Shown piece after piece: positions 5,500 through 8,088 of a stretch of 8,088 nt of DNA (position 1 is its first letter; every line of letters starts with the position of its first letter). Position numbers and translations under genes: made by a program. Source of the stretch: a bacterium (GTDB taxonomy: Bacteria; Auribacterota; UBA3054; B51-G9); contig JAOZNZ010000110.1 in NCBI GenBank assembly GCA_029933535.1, positions 864 to 8,951 of the forward strand, read 5' to 3'. Below the pieces are notes generated by a model. The model was not told the origin of the DNA. It saw only the letters and a program-made list of their open reading frames with translations, and made no database searches.

Positions 5500-5528
5500 A
5501 TTATACCAGTTGCGGTGCTAGTTGTCAA
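5500..5528 (-). promoter_or_regulatory. Perfect consensus promoter of the mobile mystery A/B unit
   Basis: On the minus strand TTGACA (5528-5523) and TATAAT (5505-5500) are both exact consensus boxes, and the spacer is 17 bp. The leader before the regulator ATG is about 75 nt and carries the three operator-like boxes. A promoter this strong would normally need tight repression. Confidence 0.85.
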
Positions 5529-5530
5529 GT

Positions 5531-5605
5531 GGGTTTGAGTAAACAGTGCCGGAAAGTGAAGCGAGCCGGTGGATTCCACAAGCTCGTACCTCGCTTGCAG
5601 CCACA
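5531..5605. other. GC-richer structured patch in the gap after the PEP-CTERM gene
   Basis: This stretch is clearly less AT-rich than the DNA on both sides. AAGCGAG (5559-5565) is inverted as CTCGCTT (5590-5596). An alternative pairing is CGAGC (5562-5566) with GCTCG (5582-5586), enclosing the small palindrome TGGATTCCA (5570-5578). GCCGG occurs twice nearby. It lies upstream of the A/B promoter and downstream of the PEP-CTERM gene. It has no U-tract, so a classical terminator is not evident. It may be a repeat copy, a remnant of transferred DNA or a structured RNA. I see no gene in it. Confidence 0.45.
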
Positions 5606-5658
5606 TTTGTTATATTAATTGTTTGCTTTTCAACATTACAAACTTGACATGACTTTAT

Positions 5659-6645
5659 TTAATTTATTTTCTTTTGGACAAATGCGAATAACAATAAGAA
5701 AATGATAAACATTGAAGGTTCAGGGATGCCACGATAAAGATATACTTTCCCATCGGCAGCGCCAATTAAAACATCTACGAAAACATTATTGTTCCAATCA
5801 CAAAAAGAAGGACGGGAACGAGGTGAACCGGGTAAGTGAATAGGTATCCCAAGTGATGTAAGAGCAACATAATTTGAGAGCACGGTATTTTCGACTGTGT
5901 TAGTATTTTTATAAAACAAGAGTTGTCCGTCAGTATTACCTGTAATCAAATCTTTCTTGCCATCGCGGTCAAAATCATAAAAAATCGGGCTTGAGCGTCC
6001 GGAAGATACAGTTAGAACCGAACTTCCCAGATTAGCGAAACTTTCTGTTTGAAAATCAGGTGTTGAATTCATTCCTTCATTAATGAAAATATGGATTTTC
6101 CCATCAAAAGCGCCAACAATCAAATCTTTCTTTCCGTCATTGTTCCAATCCTCAAAAATAGAAGTTGCCCGATAGCCGACAGAAATATCAGAAGAATTTG
6201 CCTGCACAAAAGTCCCGGCAGCAAACACCGGATTATTGTCTTCACCTATGCCAAGAAAAATTGAAATTGTTCCTGTTCCGGAGCCTACAAGAAGGTCTTT
6301 TTTTGAATCATCATCCCAATAAACAACTCGTGGAAAAGAACCGAGACAGCCACTTGGAGCGACCTGTAAATCACTTCCGGCCGCCTGGGCGAAAAAGTAA
6401 TTGTTAAAAGCGGGTACAACGGTAGTTCCGTTGTTCAGAAAGACCCTGACTTTTCCTGAACTTTCACCAATAATTAAGTCTTTCCGTCCATCGTTATTCC
6501 AATCGAAAAAGGAAGGAACGGAATAACTGCCGACATCAATATCAGAGCTGTTTGCCTGAACAATTTCCTCAGGGCCGAAGTCCATTAAAGCGAACAAAGG
6601 GCACGTGCAGAATATAATAGATAAAAGTATGATAAGTTTTTTCAT
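5659..6645 (-). CDS. Secreted FG-GAP/VCBS-repeat protein with PEP-CTERM sorting tail
   Basis: This 328-residue protein starts with a signal peptide: K2 K3, a hydrophobic core, and likely cleavage after LFA at residue 19. Five FG-GAP/VCBS-type beta-propeller repeats follow, each marked by an acidic loop: DWNNDGRKDLIIG (48-60), YWDDDSKKDLLVG (109-121), DWNNDGKKDLIVG (166-178), DFDRDGKKDLITG (224-236) and DWNNNVFVDVLIG (283-295). Such loops commonly bind calcium; the fifth has lost the DG pair. The end is IPEPS (307-311), a hydrophobic stretch (about 312-323) and QKK, the PEP-CTERM signal. The protein should therefore be exported, cut and sorted to the surface or matrix by an exosortase-type system, which is not in this window. 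The ligand is unknown. The start is set by AAGGAGA 5 nt upstream of the ATG. The tail follows the last repeat almost without linker. Confidence 0.92.
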   Translation of the reverse strand: MKKLIILLSIIFCTCPLFALMDFGPEEIVQANSSDIDVGSYSVPSFFDWNNDGRKDLIIGESSGKVRVFLNNGTTVVPAFNNYFFAQAAGSDLQVAPSGCLGSFPRVVYWDDDSKKDLLVGSGTGTISIFLGIGEDNNPVFAAGTFVQANSSDISVGYRATSIFEDWNNDGKKDLIVGAFDGKIHIFINEGMNSTPDFQTESFANLGSSVLTVSSGRSSPIFYDFDRDGKKDLITGNTDGQLLFYKNTNTVENTVLSNYVALTSLGIPIHLPGSPRSRPSFCDWNNNVFVDVLIGAADGKVYLYRGIPEPSMFIIFLLLFAFVQKKIN

Positions 6646-6650
6646 TTTTT

Positions 6651-6657
6651 TCTCCTT
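6651..6657 (-). promoter_or_regulatory. Shine-Dalgarno site of the PEP-CTERM protein gene
   Basis: AAGGAGA on the minus strand lies 5 nt before ATG 6645-6643, within an A-rich leader. It confirms the start that gives a complete signal peptide. Confidence 0.8.
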
Positions 6658-6791
6658 TTTTTTTAAATTTTTTCAGTTATTATAAAACATTAAAATACGA
6701 ATACTTTTGATAATTTATCTCCTTGATCATAATTTAAAAAATAATCATCCACATTATTTTTGGTCGATTGAAAAGGGGGAATTAATTCTAT

Positions 6792-6815
6792 AATCCATCA
6801 ATCCATTAATCCATA
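6792..6815. repeat. Three tandem 8-bp AATCCAT(N) units
   Basis: AATCCATC, AATCCATT and AATCCATA follow each other directly, differing only in the last base. They run into the hairpin repeat. A similar AATCCCAAT-AATCCAAT pair occurs at 393-409 in the other repeat-rich gap, so this may be a common filler repeat of the genome. Confidence 0.65.
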
Positions 6816-6839
6816 AGCTGGAAGCATATGTTACTTTAT
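6812..6839 (+). repeat. 28-bp hairpin repeat, copy 2 (spans phosphofructokinase stop codon)
   Basis: CATAAGC (6812-6818) pairs with GCATATG (6824-6830) around the loop TGGAA, with one mismatch. TTACTTTAT (6831-6839) then follows. The copy matches 2446-2473 at 25 of 28 positions. The outer G-C pair of copy 1 (2447/2463) is A-T here (6813/6829), a compensatory change. On the minus strand the tail encodes the last two residues and the TAA of phosphofructokinase, and the hairpin begins directly after the stop. Confidence 0.8.
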
Positions 6840-8088
6840 CGGAATGTATTCCTTGAGTTTTTTATCTACACATTTAATATCAAATTTCGCGAAACGCTGG
6901 ATGCCGTTTTTGATTGGAATGTTTGGCCACTCGTTTCCAATTAACGGCTGCGCGTATTTTATAAAATCATCTGTTACATCAAGCCCATCATCCGACAGCC
7001 AGTTTTCCGGTAAACATCTTTCTGAATTAGCTACTGTTTCGAGTGTGACTTTGTCGTAATAAATTTCGTAGTTTTCCGACGGTTTACGCAAAATTGTAGC
7101 CATCCATCCGCTGCCGTCTTTCAAAGCTATTTCAACGGCTTTTCGGCCTACTTCGTAAGCTTCTTTCGCGTCAACAGTTGAGGCGTAAATGGAAGTTGAA
7201 CGCTGAAGTACGCCGGGAACCTGGCCGGTAGCCTGTCCACGAACGCTTAACCCAACATCGTTAAGATAGTTTGTAACAACTTGTGCGACAGTAGTTCTGC
7301 TCGCACCATATTCAATATGTCCGAAACCATCGCGCGCTTCACCCAGGGAGCCGCAGTCAAAACCTTCACTAACAACAACGATGCAGCGACCTGCTTCGTG
7401 CAATTTTTTGTTCACGTTTTCCGCAAGCGATTCTAAATTATGATGTGCTTCTGTCAAATACAGTTGGATTGGAAGTTCACGATCCGGGTCGGCAAGTCTG
7501 GCAGCTGCGGGAATGAAGCCTGCTTTTCTTCCCATTGCCTGAAAGACGGAGACACATTCCGAAGGGCACATTCCATTATTTTCCTGATTTGTATTTTGAA
7601 TTATGCTTGCCCAATAACGTGCCGCGCTGCCATATCCAGGTGTATGATCGATTATTGTAAACTCTGTGTCTCCAAGGTCATTGTCAATTGTTTTTGGAAT
7701 GCCGACAGCGATAAGTTCCACACCTTTACGTTTAGCAAGTTCGGATACTTTGTTTGCCGTGTCCATAGAATCATTACCACCAATGTAAAAGAAATAGCCA
7801 ATGTTGTGCGCCAGGAACACTTCGATTATTCTTTCAAAATCTTCTGTTTGATTTTCTTTAAGTTTGTAACGACATGTTCCAACAACACCGGAAGCAGGAG
7901 TCGTGCGCAGTAAAGCGATTTCTTCAGGTTTTTGTTCTGACAAGCTGAAAATATTTTCTGTTAGAATTCCTTCAATTCCGTGAAACGAACCAAAAAGTGT
8001 TCCGATAGAATCGGGACAATCGCGGCAGGCTTCAATTACGCCTTGCAGTGAAGAATTAATAACGGGTGATGGTCCGCCTGATTGAGCG
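6831..8088 (-). CDS. 6-phosphofructokinase, probably pyrophosphate-dependent (N-terminus cut)
   Basis: The frame is open to the window edge and shows 418 residues; only the first few are missing. A TTG at 7943-7941 is an internal Leu codon, not the start, because the upstream frame encodes the expected AQSGGPSPVINSSLQG nucleotide-loop region. Family motifs are IGGNDSMDT, GIPKTIDNDL, TPGYGSAARY and AMGRKAGFIPAAARLA. The second acidic residue in GGND, in place of the GGDG of ATP enzymes, and the Lys in PKTIDND, in place of PGTIDND, are the known marks of the pyrophosphate-dependent type. That type phosphorylates fructose 6-phosphate with PPi, reversibly, in glycolysis or gluconeogenesis. Asn replaces the usual first Asp of GGDD. 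The C-terminus, KEYIPIK, ends within a dispersed hairpin repeat, which supplies the stop codon. PPi use is inferred from residues only. Confidence 0.93.
   Translation of the reverse strand, partial: AQSGGPSPVINSSLQGVIEACRDCPDSIGTLFGSFHGIEGILTENIFSLSEQKPEEIALLRTTPASGVVGTCRYKLKENQTEDFERIIEVFLAHNIGYFFYIGGNDSMDTANKVSELAKRKGVELIAVGIPKTIDNDLGDTEFTIIDHTPGYGSAARYWASIIQNTNQENNGMCPSECVSVFQAMGRKAGFIPAAARLADPDRELPIQLYLTEAHHNLESLAENVNKKLHEAGRCIVVVSEGFDCGSLGEARDGFGHIEYGASRTTVAQVVTNYLNDVGLSVRGQATGQVPGVLQRSTSIYASTVDAKEAYEVGRKAVEIALKDGSGWMATILRKPSENYEIYYDKVTLETVANSERCLPENWLSDDGLDVTDDFIKYAQPLIGNEWPNIPIKNGIQRFAKFDIKCVDKKLKEYIPIK

Larger units (their letters stand above)
6646..6830. other. Gap upstream of the PEP-CTERM gene
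   Basis: This 185-bp gap has no gene. On the minus strand AAGGAGA (6657-6651) serves the PEP-CTERM gene. A TATAAT at 6684-6679 could be its -10 box, but no good -35 box is found at 16-18 bp. A second AAGGAGA (6724-6718) has no reading frame of useful length behind it. The right end contains short tandem repeats and the second hairpin repeat, listed separately. Confidence 0.5.

Noticed and set aside
4259..5660. Flanking direct repeats or attachment sites around the mobile mystery A/B pair
   Set aside because: I looked for matching short repeats on both sides and found none convincing, so element boundaries cannot be set.
5644..5672. TTGACA at 5644-5649 as a plus-strand promoter
   Set aside because: No acceptable -10 box follows at 16-18 bp, and no plus-strand gene lies downstream.
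6718..6724. Second AAGGAGA as the ribosome-binding site of a small gene
   Set aside because: The only nearby downstream ATG opens a five-codon frame too far away to be credible.
6812..6830. Hairpin as a Rho-independent terminator of phosphofructokinase
   Set aside because: The stem is short with a mismatch, and no U-tract follows on the minus strand; kept only as a repeat.
7440..7913. 157-codon plus-strand frame
   Set aside because: It is antisense to phosphofructokinase, where every family motif is on the minus strand.
7941..7943. TTG as the start of phosphofructokinase
   Set aside because: The frame stays open to the window edge and encodes the expected N-terminal SGGPSPVINSS region, so the TTG is an internal Leu codon.

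Overview
The window suggests an AT-rich, Gram-negative-type bacterium. The best indication is a secreted protein with a PEP-CTERM sorting tail (5659-6645, minus), which implies an outer membrane and an exosortase. A PEP-CTERM protein, a PPi-type phosphofructokinase, UroD-like and sugar-dehydrogenase-like genes, and short hairpin repeats between genes together point to the PVC group (Lentisphaerota/Kiritimatiellota-like). That placement is inference from gene content, not a phylogenetic result.

Layout. Positions 1-351 (minus) hold the start of a family 2 glycosyltransferase cut by the window edge. A repeat-rich gap (352-493) separates it from a 560-residue zinc-dependent medium-chain dehydrogenase (494-2176, minus) that appears to carry two Rossmann-like regions. 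Its promoter and that of a divergent UroD/MtaA-like gene (2474-3502, plus) lie in the 297 bp between them. Both have near-perfect sigma-70 boxes with 17-bp spacing. The UroD-like gene converges, with a 9-bp overlap of stop codons, on an unrecognised 254-residue protein (3494-4258, minus) that has its own promoter and a strong Shine-Dalgarno site.

Next is a mobile mystery protein A/B pair (4369-5417, minus). It consists of a helix-turn-helix regulator and a Fic-domain protein whose reading frames overlap by 10 bp. Upstream is a consensus TTGACA-17-TATAAT promoter, and three copies of a near-palindromic 16-bp box sit 32-33 bp apart between the -10 box and the start codon. This looks like an autoregulated toxin-antitoxin-like module and is the most interesting locus in the window. 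A more GC-rich structured patch (about 5531-5605) separates it from the PEP-CTERM, FG-GAP-repeat protein. The right end (6831-8088, minus) is a phosphofructokinase with pyrophosphate-type signature residues, missing only its extreme N-terminus.

A 28-bp hairpin repeat occurs twice. One copy abuts the UroD-like start codon (2446-2473) and the other spans the phosphofructokinase stop codon (6812-6839). The copies match at 25 of 28 positions and include a compensatory base-pair change. The metabolic genes (dehydrogenase, UroD-like, 254-residue protein) may share a carbohydrate or C1-related role, but the sequence does not establish a pathway. No tRNA, rRNA or CRISPR array was seen.
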